This document shows, piece by piece, positions 8,737 through 17,744 of a DNA stretch of 64,000 nucleotides. Made by a program: the position numbers and the translations under genes. Where the stretch lies: positions 113,566 to 177,565 of the forward strand of contig NZ_KQ948929.1 of the NCBI RefSeq assembly GCF_001514235.1, in the 5' to 3' direction. A model generated the notes under the pieces. That model was not told where the DNA came from and searched no databases. It worked only from the letters and a program-made list of their open reading frames with translations. Each line of letters begins with the position of its first letter. The first letter of the stretch is position 1. This DNA is from Streptomyces caeruleatus. Its GTDB lineage: Bacteria > Actinomycetota > Actinomycetes > Streptomycetales > Streptomycetaceae.

Positions 8737-8864
8737 GAAGGCGTTCCTTCTCCGGGGAGGTGCGTTGGCTACTCGTGCCGGTGGCACCGGGCACGACGCA
8801 AGACTGCCTAGTCGGCGAAGCACCCGGTGGTGGCGTGTTGGCCATGTCCTGAAAGGATCTGGCC

Positions 8865-9836
8865 ATGCACCGTGTTGGCGTCCTGGCCCTGGACGGCGTC
8901 GTCCCCTTCGAACTCGGCATCCCAGCCCGCATCTTCAACGCCGCCCGCGACAGCGACGGCAACCCGCTCTACTCCGTGACCACGTGCAGCGTGGACGGCG
9001 GCCCCGTGCGCGCCGAAGCGGACTACGACCTCGCCGTCTCCCACGACGCCTCCGTGCTGGCCACCGTCGACACCGTCGTCGTCCCGCCCTCCCACCAACT
9101 GGGATCGATACGGGAGGAAGGCCGCCTGCCCGGCCCGCTGCGTCATGCCCTTGCCGCCATCCGCCCCGGCACGAGGATCGTCGCCATCTGCACCGGCACC
9201 TACGTCCTGGCCGCCGCCGGCATCCTCGACGGCCGCCCCGCCACCACGCACTGGCGCGAAGCCGACCGGCTGCAGCGCATGTTCACCACCACCCGCATCG
9301 ACCCCGACGTCCTCTACGTCGACGACGGCGACGTCCTCACCTCCGCCGGAGTCGCGGCGGGCATCGACCTGTGTCTGCACATCGTCCGCCTCGATCACGG
9401 CAGCCACATCGCCAACGAGGTCGCCCGCTCCTGCGTCGTCCCGCCGTGGCGCGACGGCGGCCAGGCACAGTACATCCAATGCCCAGTGCCCGATGCATCC
9501 ACCGGCAGCACCGCGGCCACCCAGGCATGGGCCATGCAGCACCTGGCCGAACCGCTCACCCTGCCCGGCCTCGCCGCCCACGCCAACATGAGTGTGCGTA
9601 CCTTCAGCCGCCGCTTCCGCGACGAAGTCGGCAGCACGCCCGGCCAGTGGCTCACCCGGCAACGCGTCGACCTCGCACGACACCTCCTGGAGACCACCGA
9701 TTGGCCGATCGACCTGGTCGCCCACAGCGCCGGCTTCGGCACCGGCACCTCTCTGCGCCAACACCTCCACACCGCCGTCGGTGTCAGCCCCCAGGCGTAC
9801 CGCCGCACCTTCCGCCCGCAGCAGACGGCTACCTGA
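8865..9836 (+). CDS. GlxA-family transcriptional regulator (DJ-1/PfpI domain plus AraC HTH)
   Basis: A protein of 323 residues. Residues 1-170 form a DJ-1/PfpI-like sensing domain with the nucleophile-elbow-like AICTGTYVLAAAG (Cys near 109). Residues about 220-320 form an AraC-type double helix-turn-helix (LAAHANMSVRTFSRRF and HSAGFGTGTSLRQH). AraC/GlxA proteins bind DNA as sensors of small ligands. GAAAGGA lies before the ATG. The divergent quinone oxidoreductase is the most likely target, since the shared 128-base region would hold both promoters. Confidence 0.92.
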   Translation: MHRVGVLALDGVVPFELGIPARIFNAARDSDGNPLYSVTTCSVDGGPVRAEADYDLAVSHDASVLATVDTVVVPPSHQLGSIREEGRLPGPLRHALAAIRPGTRIVAICTGTYVLAAAGILDGRPATTHWREADRLQRMFTTTRIDPDVLYVDDGDVLTSAGVAAGIDLCLHIVRLDHGSHIANEVARSCVVPPWRDGGQAQYIQCPVPDASTGSTAATQAWAMQHLAEPLTLPGLAAHANMSVRTFSRRFRDEVGSTPGQWLTRQRVDLARHLLETTDWPIDLVAHSAGFGTGTSLRQHLHTAVGVSPQAYRRTFRPQQTAT

Positions 9837-9840
9837 CCGG

Positions 9841-9960
9841 TCAGCTCCACGACCAGATCAGCGGTGCGGCGACCGCCACGGTGCCCAGGTAGACGTAACC
9901 GCGCTTGCCATACCAGCGACTGCATGTGCGCGCACGCTCATGTGAACTGATCTTCGCGCC
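9841..9960 (-). pseudogene. C-terminal remnant of a membrane protein
   Basis: The minus strand encodes WYGKRGYVYLGTVAVAAPL followed by IWSWS and a stop, a credible last membrane helix with a positive-inside flank. The frame runs upstream without a start and then loses composition. The rest of the region up to 10222 includes a C-rich run near 9961-9978 and a minus-strand segment (about 10050-10135) reading LLPEDAYREVLEQPSEPS that also looks like a relic. I do not recognise either family. Confidence 0.4.
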
Positions 9961-10222
9961 GCCCCCCTCCCCCCCCCCGGCTCAGTGGGAACTCGCGACG
10001 TCCGCACCAGCGGGTGCCGCGAGTCAGCACACGGAAGGGCCTGCACCACGGGCGACGGCTCGGAAGGCTGCTCCAGGACCTCCCGGTAGGCATCCTCCGG
10101 CAGCAGGGCCGGGCAGCGCAGATGCATCACCGTCGACACCCCACACGGAGGGCCCGATGAGCCTCTGCACGGCCGCGAGGGCCCCGTTAGCCATCCGATC
10201 CGCACCTGGTTGAATCGGCCGG

Positions 10223-11095
10223 ATGAGTGAGACCTCTGTTGACCTGGGAGTCGTCACCGCGCCGTCCGGCGTGCTGGTCCTGGGCATGGCCGGCTCGATC
10301 GAGCAGTGGCCCGAAATCGGCGATCCGCTGTCCATGCGGGCACTGGCCGCGGCAAGGCTCGGGGGCAGCCACCTCCACGAGCCTGCGGACGGCCCCAGCA
10401 GCGAATGGTGGTGCGAGGCGGTCGCGGTGCCGGCCGCCGCCGACCGGCCGCTGAAGGTACGCGCCGAACCGTGGGCCTCCTACGACGGGCCGGTGATCTC
10501 CGTCTTGGAAGTCGACCTCGGCCTGCCCTGGCCGGACGACCGCAGCGTGGAGCGGATCCGGCTCGGCGACCTGCCGGTCGACCGGTGCGGCATGGTCCTC
10601 GGGGACGCGCGAGCCCTGGACGCGTTCGTCGGACTGGACGGTGAATCGGTCGACGGACTCGCCGACGTCACCTACTGGGGGAAGTACGCGGATGACGCCC
10701 ACGCTCGCTTCGGCGGCGAACGGACGCCCCAGTACGGCGGCCAGGGGCCCTACGGGCGGCTCGACCTCCCGTTGCGCGACGCGGACGAGTTCGCCGACCG
10801 GATGCGGAGCTGGGGGCCCCGCACCGGCCTGATGGTCTCGGTGGACGCGCACACTCACTTCCACCTGCTGGAGCGGGCCGGCCGGACCCACCCCCTGCTC
10901 GCAGGACGGATCGAGCTCGACGGATGCCCGGTCCTGGGTCTGGGCTGGGACCCCGGCGACCACTCCATGCGCCACCGCGGCGAACGAGCCTGGAACCAGG
11001 TCTACCCAGTGACCCTGGAACAGTCCGGAGCCACCACCCTCCTGCGCTGGACCATCTCCGTAGAGGCAGAGGAGACCGAACAGGCCGAAAGCTGA
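10223..11095 (+). CDS. Hypothetical protein, 290 residues
   Basis: I do not recognise this gene. It encodes a soluble acidic protein without signal peptide or membrane helix. Notable segments are a Trp-rich N-terminal third (WPEIGDPLSM, EWWCEAVAVP), YWGKYADDAHARFGG near residue 155 and HTHFHLLERAGRTHPL near 210, whose cluster of histidines might bind a metal. Codon use is typical high-GC third position throughout, which supports real coding. The ATG at 10223 has only a weak GGCCGG in front. It stands between two decayed regions. Confidence 0.7.
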   Translation: MSETSVDLGVVTAPSGVLVLGMAGSIEQWPEIGDPLSMRALAAARLGGSHLHEPADGPSSEWWCEAVAVPAAADRPLKVRAEPWASYDGPVISVLEVDLGLPWPDDRSVERIRLGDLPVDRCGMVLGDARALDAFVGLDGESVDGLADVTYWGKYADDAHARFGGERTPQYGGQGPYGRLDLPLRDADEFADRMRSWGPRTGLMVSVDAHTHFHLLERAGRTHPLLAGRIELDGCPVLGLGWDPGDHSMRHRGERAWNQVYPVTLEQSGATTLLRWTISVEAEETEQAES

Positions 11096-11181
11096 CGACG
11101 TACCGGGCACGGACCCGCTGGGCGCATCATCGTGCGCGGAACACCACCCACCTGTGGTTGTTTTGCGCGTAGGAGTCGGGC

Positions 11182-11690
11182 TCAGCGGGGCACCGGATCT
11201 TCGGAGGCGGGCAGCGGTTGTGCCGTCTTCGGGACCAGCGCGCGGATGGAGGGGGTGGCGACCATGGCGAGGGTGGCGAGGAGGATGAGCGCGGCGGCCG
11301 CGTAGAGGGTGGCTTGGAGGCCGAGGAGGAGTACGGCGGGGCCGGCGGCGAACTGGGCGAGTGGAAGCGCGAGGTAGGAGCCGAGGTCGTCGTAGGCGTA
11401 GACGCGGGCGAGGCGGTCTTCTGGGATCTGTTCGTTGAGGGTCGAGTACCAGGCGACGCCGGCCTGTTCGCCGCCCACGCCTGCCACGAAGTTGGCCACG
11501 ACCAGCAGCCAGGTGTAGGGGGCGAGCGCGAGCAGCAGCGGGATCGTCGCCGTCAGGCCCATCAGCGCGCAGCCGACCAGGATCGCGCGCCGGGGCCGCC
11601 ATCTCAGCGACAGTACGCCGCCGGCGACCGCGCCGAGCGAACCCGCGGCAAGGGCCAGGCCCCAGCCGCTGCGGCCGATCTCGGAGCATT
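11182..11690 (-). pseudogene. MFS transporter, C-terminal half only
   Basis: The minus strand encodes about 170 residues with four to five membrane helices (GLALAAGSLGAVAGGVLSL, LTATIPLLLALAPYTW, a long pair near the end) and the cytoplasmic-loop motif SLRWRPRRAI. This matches helices 8-12 of a major facilitator permease. The first half is missing, and near 11690 the frame passes into unrelated sequence that leads into the integrase remnant. It is a deletion remnant and is unlikely to transport anything. Confidence 0.75.
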
Positions 11691-11861
11691 CCGGCCGGCC
11701 TTCCCCACACCAACGGCGTCTTCTGACGGCCGGTACAACCAGCACCCTGCCGCACCACGCTTCCGCTGGCCCCCCACCGCCAGGGTGACCACGCCGCCGC
11801 CGAGCGCCGGCGGACGGGGCCGGCACGTACGAGGCCTGCTCGATCACCCACCTGCCACTGA

Positions 11862-12095
11862 AAGCATCGCGCCAATCGCGCCGGTCTCGCCCGAACCACA
11901 GGAAGTCGAAGTGCGTGCACAGGTCCCGGGCATGCGCGCACGGACTGGGTGTTGCACGGCGACGACGCCAACCACACCGAGAAACAGCGGTTCAACGCCA
12001 GGTCATACCGGCCCTCCGGACTGACCAGGAACGGCTGGCCATCAGGCACGACCAGGCCGTCCAGCCGCTGGTCGAACCGGCGAACATCGCGCCGA
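11862..12095 (-). pseudogene. Tyrosine integrase, N-terminal fragment with frameshift
   Basis: Reading down the minus strand, GLVVPDGQPFLVSPEGRYD then LALNRCFSVWLASSP and NTQ is the N-terminal SAM-like core-binding region of large actinobacterial tyrosine recombinases. After a frame change near 11940 it continues as HARDLCTHFDFLWFGR and RDWRDA, the next part of the same domain (AYARDL--FL-FLWF in relatives). The catalytic domain is absent. This is the relic of an integrative element. Confidence 0.75.
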
Positions 12096-12137
12096 ACTCC
12101 CCTACAGACGGGTCCGCCTCGCGTGGCCACGCCGAAT

Positions 12138-12242
12138 CCCGGCAGGTGAGGTGGCCCCGTCACCCCATGACCGGCAGCTGAAGTGGCCCCGCCACCCCAT
12201 GACCGGCAGGTGAAGTGGACCCGCCACCCCATGACCGGCATG
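12138..12242. repeat. 32-bp tandem repeat, three copies plus a partial fourth
   Basis: Units at 12138-12169, 12170-12201 and 12202-12233 share ACCGGCAGGTGAAGTGG then CCCCGCCACCCCATG with two to four mismatches. A 9-base start of a fourth unit follows. There are no spacers. Each unit carries GTGG/CCAC complementary arms, so each could form a weak hairpin. It sits between the integrase remnant and a small plus-strand remnant (12239-12328, MRWTAVRETGTDSNRLAQSR). Confidence 0.85.
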
Positions 12243-12384
12243 CGCTGGACGGCAGTCCGTGAGACCGGCACCGACTCCAACCGCCTCGCCCAGTCCCGGG
12301 CCAAGGCCGAAGCGGCCACCGTGACCTGAGTACGGTGGGGACCGGCACGGTAGGCGATGCCCGGTGTCCGGTCCCCGCCCCCCC

Positions 12385-13214
12385 TCAAGTGACCAGGCGC
12401 TGCGGAACTGCCAGGTCTTCATGGGCGAGCAGGCGAGTCAGGGTCAGCGGGTCGGCCTTGGAACAGGCGTCCGCGACCCCGTCAATCAGCTGGTCGTAGT
12501 CCGGGCCGGTCTCGCCCTCATAGGCCGCGGTCATACGGCCCCACTCGTCCCAGTTGAGTGTCTCCTGCTTGCAGAGCGCGGCGAGGTCGCGGACGGCGTT
12601 GCCGCTGATCTCATGCGGTCCCCAGGCATGGTCGGTGCCGGCCACCCCGAACATGTGGGGGTCGATCACCCCGTTGCGATACTGGATCCAGGCTTCACCC
12701 CCGTCAGGAATTCGCTCGGGGCGAGGTCGTCCGGGCGATCGACGTGGTTCTTGCCGAGGTGCTCGGTGTCGACCCGCACCCAGCGGTGCCGGTCTTCATC
12801 CCAGTACTCGGTGATCCAGTGATCGACGCCGCGGCCTGTGAGGAAGTACGTGCCGAAGCCACACCGGGCCCGGGAGGCTATGCCCCGAGCGCGCAGGATC
12901 GCGCAGGCAATGGTGGCGAAGTGGCGGCAGGTGCCGATCACCCGCGTCTCGGGCGTCCGGGGCCGGTGAAGCGGCGCGGGGTTCAGGGCGGTCAGCGCGG
13001 TGATCAGCTTGCTGACCGGCCGGATGTTCTTCTCGGCGATCCGGTCTTCGGGAACCCCTGACGCCGCGGCGTCCGCAGGCTGGATGACCAGGCTTTGCAC
13101 GGCGGCACAGACGCCCACGGGATCCTCCGGCAGCCCCTCAAGAAGCCGGAGTTGGTTCGAGTTCAGGCTCGTGAAAGGCCCGGGGCGGGAGTAGTCGAGC
13201 ACGTCGTCGGTCAT
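12385..13214 (-). pseudogene. Transglutaminase-like domain protein, broken by one frameshift
   Basis: Two abutting minus-strand frames together make one protein of about 276 residues. The first part (from ATG 13214) carries the cysteine-protease-like triad region: GTCRHFATIACAILRARG (Cys), DHWITEYWDED (His) and WVRVDTEHLG (Asp). The second part carries GVAGTDHAWGPHEISG and continues to 12385. The join is a run of five C at 12698-12702 (plus strand). One more base would restore EFLTGGEAWIQYRNGVID. Members of this fold act as peptidases, amidases or crosslinkers. Either the gene is dead, or the run is a sequencing or slippage error. Confidence 0.82.
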
Positions 13215-13835
13215 AACCGGGCATGGTAAGGGCCGGGGCTGACACCGAGACCGGGCACAGCCGCTGACGAATCCTGGTGTTGCTGCAACTCGCCGACATT
13301 TCTGTGGCCGGGCCCCCTCAAGCGTTCCCGGAACTCACCAGCACGCGTTGCTGCTTCCCACCGACACAAGCAACCACCGGCTCCAGCTCGGCAAGCACAG
13401 AAAATCGGCGACAACCGCTGACCAGGCAGTCCGCAGGCATGCAGTAGCCTTCCGCGGCCGGTGGCGCCGGACGCGGAAGCGCGGGAGCGCGGGAGCGCGG
13501 GAGCACGGGAGCACGGGAGCACGGGAGCACCACCGGGCTATGCAGAAGTGGTGGGACGGGCCCGCGGTACACCACTGCCCGTCCGAATGAGCAGCCTGCG
13601 TACGGCACTTGGGCCCCCGCCAGCCGCAAATGCGGTCACGGGTGCGGCGCGCTGTGCACCCGCATACGCCTCCCGGTGCCTGCTACTACATCGCGCGGCG
13701 TTCGCGACGCCGGGCGGCGAGGTCCTCGGCTGCGGCATCCCCACTGACCTCCCGGAGGCGAGGCAAACCTCAGGGCCGCCGGCGACCATCTGCCGGTGTC
13801 GGCGGCCCTGCGGGTCCCGGCCGCGGGACAGCGGC
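13215..13835. other. Gene-poor gap of 621 bases
   Basis: No gene is supported on either strand: open frames here lack ribosome sites and have no family resemblance. The stretch holds the 8-bp repeat at 13473-13528 and the upstream region of the transglutaminase-like gene. Confidence 0.5.
13473..13528. repeat. Seven tandem copies of an 8-bp unit (GCGGGAGC / ACGGGAGC)
   Basis: One degenerate copy (GCGGAAGC), three copies of GCGGGAGC and three of ACGGGAGC run without interruption. The array is non-coding as far as I can see and could vary in length by slippage. Confidence 0.85.
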
Positions 13836-14813
13836 CTACGGGCGCTGCTTCACCCGGTCGACGACCCCCCAGGCAACTACGTGCGACAGCTGGATGTACT
13901 TCTTCTTCCCGGAAGCCGAGGTCCGCTCGTCGCGGAAGCCCAGGAATTCATATGACGCCGGGTCGAAGATCAGGTATTGGCTTTCGTAGGACCCACGCTC
14001 GGTAGAGGCGATCCCCACCCCGGTCCGCCCGGCGGAGTCCTTCACTCCCGGGATCGTCTTGACGCCCGGCACAAGGGCCAGCGCCTCGTACGCCGCGGGG
14101 CGCAGTCCCTGGGGCAGCACCGGGTTCTTCAGGAGCTCGCCGAGCAGCCAGTAGGCCTCGTACCGATCGAGTTTGTCGAGATCGCTGACCGACCAGTCGT
14201 CGGACCCGTAGCGAGAGCCCATGGAGATGATGGCCGAGATGAGCTTCTCCGGGTCCTGGGGCAGCTTCTTCAGCTCGCTCCACTTCCGGGGTGGCCACAC
14301 CCCGCCACCGTTCTCCGCGGCCTCCTCCCACATCTCGCGGCCCAGTTCCATGGACAAGGAGGGCTTGGAGACGTCCACCGACTCCCACATCTCGTCGGTG
14401 TAGGTCTTGACCTCGCCGGTCTTCTGCTCCGTCTCCTTGATGATCCGCTTCGAGTAGATGAACTGGTCGTCGCGCGGCGCCACCGGCTCCTTCTCCTGCT
14501 CGCGCTCCCACGCCGCCGCCCCGTTCAGCACCGTCGCGGCGGCGTTCTCCACCCGCGGGGTGCTCGTGCCCGGTGCACCGCCCTCGCCGGAGCCGTCCGT
14601 GCCGATCAGCGCCGCCGTCCCCGTAACCGCCGTGGCGACCACTGCGGCCGCCGCGAAGCGCAGTGCGTGGCGGCGACTGGGGCCGGTGCCGGTGCGCTGG
14701 TCCGCGTGGGCCATCGCGTTGAGCAGCTGGTGCCGGGCCCGGTCTCGGGCCGGACCGGTGAGCGGGGCCGCGTCCGCGTCCCACTCCCTCAAGAGTTCGA
14801 GTTCGTCATTCAT
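13836..14813 (-). CDS. CU044_5270-type membrane-anchored protein, ECF-sigma partner
   Basis: A protein of 325 residues with one N-terminal membrane helix (about 47-66, RHALRFAAAAVVATAVTG) after a short cytoplasmic segment and a large external domain (DQFIYSKRIIKET, KPSLSMELGREMW, LVPGVKTIPGVKDSAGR). Proteins of this family are regularly encoded after ECF sigma factors in actinobacteria and may act as anti-sigma or sensor partners. The ATG at 14813 overlaps the end of the sigma gene (ATGAATGA), so the two are translationally coupled. The last 30 residues (FGFRDERTSASGKKKYIQ-type) look intact. Confidence 0.85.
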   Translation of the reverse strand: MNDELELLREWDADAAPLTGPARDRARHQLLNAMAHADQRTGTGPSRRHALRFAAAAVVATAVTGTAALIGTDGSGEGGAPGTSTPRVENAAATVLNGAAAWEREQEKEPVAPRDDQFIYSKRIIKETEQKTGEVKTYTDEMWESVDVSKPSLSMELGREMWEEAAENGGGVWPPRKWSELKKLPQDPEKLISAIISMGSRYGSDDWSVSDLDKLDRYEAYWLLGELLKNPVLPQGLRPAAYEALALVPGVKTIPGVKDSAGRTGVGIASTERGSYESQYLIFDPASYEFLGFRDERTSASGKKKYIQLSHVVAWGVVDRVKQRP

Positions 14814-15438
14814 GGTCGGATACCTCTCGCAGTGCCGTCGGATTGGATCCGCCCAATGCTTCGCGCAGCTTGCTGCGAGCCCGGTGCAGCCGTGATCTGA
14901 CGGTGCCCACGGGGATACCGAGGGCCTGGGCCGCCTCCCCGTAGCCGAGATCACCCCAGGCCACCAGCAGGAGCACGTCCCGGTGCCGAGCGGGCAGCGC
15001 GGCCAGCGCCGCCGCCAGCTCGCGGCGTACGGCCAGCGCCACCACCCGGTCCGCCGCCCGGTCGGCCAGCGGCTCGTCGTGGTCGGCGAGGGCCGGGACC
15101 CGGGCCATGGCCTTGAACCGGCGGGCCTCAGCCCGCCGATGCCGGCCGACCAGGTTGGTCGCTATGCCAAACAGCCAGGGCCGGGCGTCGGCGCCCGCGC
15201 CGCGGTCCGGGTCGTAGCAATGTCGCTGCTGGAATGCGGTGGTGAAGGTCTCCGCCACGAGGTCATCGGCGACCTCGCTGCCCAGGCGGCGGGCCACATA
15301 GCGGTGCACGGCGTCGACGTGCCGGTCGAAGAGCGCGGCGAACGCCTCGGGCTCATCCCGGGACCGCGCGATCACTGAGGCGTCGCTCTCCGCATCGGCA
15401 CGCGCGGTGCCGATGCCGACGCCTGGTCCGACGGTCAT
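14806..15438 (-). CDS. ECF-type RNA polymerase sigma factor
   Basis: A protein of 210 residues with sigma region 2 (AFAALFDRHVDAVHRYVARRL, ADDLVAETFTTAFQQRH, PWLFGIATNL) and region 4 (LPARHRDVLLLVAWGDLGY, LGIPVGTVRSRLHRAR). It directs RNA polymerase to a specific set of promoters. The ATG at 15438 is preceded by GAGGAG. It overlaps the downstream membrane protein by 8 bases, forming a two-gene operon, so its activity is probably controlled by that partner. The promoter lies in the short region shared with the phosphoesterase fragment at 15462. Confidence 0.93.
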   Translation of the reverse strand: MTVGPGVGIGTARADAESDASVIARSRDEPEAFAALFDRHVDAVHRYVARRLGSEVADDLVAETFTTAFQQRHCYDPDRGAGADARPWLFGIATNLVGRHRRAEARRFKAMARVPALADHDEPLADRAADRVVALAVRRELAAALAALPARHRDVLLLVAWGDLGYGEAAQALGIPVGTVRSRLHRARSKLREALGGSNPTALREVSDHE

Positions 15439-15461
15439 CGGGGCTCCTCTCGTCCAAGGGA

Positions 15462-15859
15462 CGATGCTCGAATACTTGGGCTTTCACCTGTCCTTCGCCC
15501 ATCGCGCCGAAGCGGTTCCCTCAGACCCCCTGGGCGACACCATGGTCTGCGGCCACACCCACATGCCGTTCGTCCGCCTCGCCCACGGCCGGCTCGTGAT
15601 CAACCCCGACAGCATCGGCGTGCCCTACGGACGGACCGGAGCGCACAGGGCCCTGCCGGGCCCGGGCGTCGAACTCCGCACCACGCACTTCAATATCGAC
15701 GCCGCAGCCACCCAACTCGGCCAGGACTGCTCCCATCCTGACACCACCGAATGGGCCGACTGCTTCCTGCACGCTCGCGCGACCGACGCCGACGCCGACA
15801 CCGACGCCGACGCCCGCGCTGCGTTCGCTCCACGGGACGGACGCGACCCCAGTCCATGA
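15462..15859 (+). pseudogene. Metallophosphoesterase, C-terminal fragment
   Basis: About 130 residues from the end of a calcineurin-like phosphoesterase: the last metal motif VCGHTHMPF, the strand NPDSIGVPYGR and the tail EWADCFLHARATD. The N-terminal metal motifs (D-x-H, GD, GNH) are missing; the sigma-factor promoter region takes their place. A run of five GACGCC-type hexamers at 15785-15814 encodes DADADTDADA, possibly a slippage expansion. No start codon fits a functional enzyme. Confidence 0.75.
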
Positions 15860-16041
15860 CACTCGCGCCCCATCCACGACAGCGGGCAACCGAACACCGA
15901 CTGCACGATCAACGACGCCTGGCTGTGTTACTTCGTTGGGGAGTCATTTGGTCACTGACTCGCCATGGGAGGGGCCAAGATGCGTGTTCGTCGCCGGCGA
16001 AGGTGGTCGTAGGCCATGGCTGTCACTGCCATGGTGTGCCG

Positions 16042-16479
16042 ATGAAGACGACACCGAATGGACGACCTGTCCCACCCGCGCATGCTGACGAGCGCGCCAT
16101 GCTGGAGGCATGGCTGGACTTTCACCGTGCAACTCTTGCCCTGAAGTGTTCGGGCCTCAACGATGATCAATTACGGCTTGCTGCAGCGTCACCTTCGTCG
16201 ATGACGTTGCTCGGTCTCGTGCAGCATCTGACCGAGGTGGAACGCAACTGGTTCCAGCGTGTATTCGCGGGTCAAGATGTGCCGCCGGTCTTCGGCGAGA
16301 ACAACATCGACGGCTATGTGCTCCGGCCGGACCGAGGGCTCGACGAGGCATTGGCTGTCTGGCAAGCCGAGGTCGCCCGAGGCCGTGAGCTGATCGCTGA
16401 CGCATCGCTGGAATACGCCCGTCACAACGGTCATGCCGATCTCATCCGCGAGCAGATCGACGGAGTCACCGGCGCATGA
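16042..16479 (+). CDS. DinB-like (DUF664) protein with an internal deletion
   Basis: A protein of 145 residues; relatives are nearer 175. It has the N-terminal helices (DERAMLEAWLDFHRATL, LLGLVQHLTEVERNWFQ) and the C-terminal helix EYARHNGHADLIREQIDG of the DinB four-helix bundle, whose histidines bind a metal. The segment that normally lies between RELIADASL and EYARHNG (about 30 residues including the start of the last helix) is gone without a frame change. The protein may still be made but probably does not fold normally. The ATG at 16042 has a weak ribosome site. Confidence 0.65.
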   Translation: MKTTPNGRPVPPAHADERAMLEAWLDFHRATLALKCSGLNDDQLRLAAASPSSMTLLGLVQHLTEVERNWFQRVFAGQDVPPVFGENNIDGYVLRPDRGLDEALAVWQAEVARGRELIADASLEYARHNGHADLIREQIDGVTGA

Positions 16480-17243
16480 GACGTGCTTGCGCGGTCGCGA
16501 GTACCGCGCAAGCACCCGGCTCCGGCGCTCAGCCGGCGGCGGTGTGGGCGAGGCGATAGGAGTCCGGAACGCCAAGACGGCCGCTGCTGTCCCAACCAAC
16601 GAGCCGCCAGCCCCGCCGAGCAGGGAAGAGGCGAAAGGCAGCCTCCAGCAGGTAAACCGCGCGGTGGGCGAGGATGCCTTCTGCGTCCCGTGGGAATCGT
16701 CCACGACAGCCTTGTAGGTGTAGGTTCCCTCGCCGACACACCAGCCGCCGACAGAGTCGACGTCAGTGCTGCTCAGTTGCACGATCTCGCCAACCACCTG
16801 CCAGCCGCACCACCGCTCCCGGAGCAGCGGTCACCGCGGACCCGCCGCCTGAGCGGCCCGAGAATTTCGACACGGGCTAATACGCCGAGTGCCAGGACCG
16901 CCCCTGCGGTGCCGGCACCGAGCTTGGAATGGATCCTGGCAAGGAAGGGAATCAAGGCAATGGCTATCGGCTGTCCCGGACAGTCCGTCATGTGTCCGTG
17001 CTGATCGGAACGGTGTTCCGGGACAGCCCCGGACAGTCCCATCGGCCGCCGACTCCGGGCGGTTCACCGTGTTGCCCGGAGTCGGCGGCGTGGGTGACGA
17101 AGCTGCGCTGGGAGCAAGCCAAGTCACAGAAAGGGAGAACTCTTCCGACGAAAAGCTATCGGGTGGCAGTCCCCGGGGCCCGGTCGGGCATTTCCCTTCC
17201 TATCTTGGCGAGGCGCCCAACGGCCGCCCAGCGCCCGGAATTT
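16480..17243. other. 764-base stretch without an intact gene
   Basis: Minus-strand relics: 17042 to about 16850 encodes a possible membrane helix (IAIALIPFLARIHSKLGAG), and 16797 to about 16650 encodes SSTDVDSVGGWCVGEGTYTY, which looks like a piece of a secreted protein. The two are in different frames. The sequence CTGTCC-C-GGACAG at 16971-16983 is a perfect inverted repeat, and GGACAG recurs twice at 17020-17038, so a regulator might bind there. I see no complete gene. Confidence 0.4.
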
Positions 17244-17744
17244 CTAGTCCCAGACAGGGCCCTTCGCGCCGATATCGTTAGTCGTTTTGATATCCGCCGG
17301 GTCGAAATGGTACACATTGGTGAATGTGTTCCAGTCCTTGATCGGGCGATAGACGTTCTCGCCGGTGACCCGGATGTAGACGGTGGCGTCGTTGGGGTAC
17401 TTGACCAGCCGGGCTCCAGCCAGCGATGTGGAAGGATCGAAGCACTCCATGTCACCGTCCGACACCGTGCGGATGCCGTCCCAACTGCCCCACAGGGCTT
17501 CGTAGTCGGCGGCACTGGGGATGTAGTACAGCCGGCTGTTCGGACCGATCAGATAGACCCTGTCGCTGGAGGCCTTCTTGATCCGCAGGCCCTTGGCAGG
17601 CGGACAGGCGGTCGCGGACGCCGGAGACAGCGTGCTGTGCTGTGCCGGCACCGCCTCGGCGGCGCTCGAAACGCCGGACGTGCCCAGCGTCGCGGCGATT
17701 ACTGGCAACGCCAGTACCGCCATCATGTTCCTGAGGTTCTTCAT
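17244..17744 (-). CDS. Secreted protein with two internal repeats
   Basis: A protein of 166 residues with a Sec signal peptide (MKNLRNMMAVLALPVIA; cleavage near SSA-AEA, about residue 29). The mature part contains two similar units: one with RVYLIGPNSRLYYIP and YEALWGSWDGI, and one with TVYIRVTGENVYRPI and FTNVYHFDPADI. Each is about 45 residues and looks like a small beta-rich repeat such as a surface- or sugar-binding module. Two cysteines (TACPP, MECFD) may pair. The ATG at 17744 follows GGAAGGA. I do not recognise a named family. Confidence 0.72.
   Translation of the reverse strand: MKNLRNMMAVLALPVIAATLGTSGVSSAAEAVPAQHSTLSPASATACPPAKGLRIKKASSDRVYLIGPNSRLYYIPSAADYEALWGSWDGIRTVSDGDMECFDPSTSLAGARLVKYPNDATVYIRVTGENVYRPIKDWNTFTNVYHFDPADIKTTNDIGAKGPVWD

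Noticed and set aside
9961..9980. C-rich run as a possible replication or recombination signal
   Set aside because: Simple homopolymer tracts are common in this base composition and nothing else marks the site.
12138..12242. Possible CRISPR array
   Set aside because: The 32-bp units are directly adjacent with no spacers, and no cas genes are nearby.
10187..12388. A 733-residue minus-strand open frame spanning several genes
   Set aside because: It passes antisense through one gene, along an MFS relic in the wrong frame and across the 32-bp repeat. Only the integrase-like part is meaningful.
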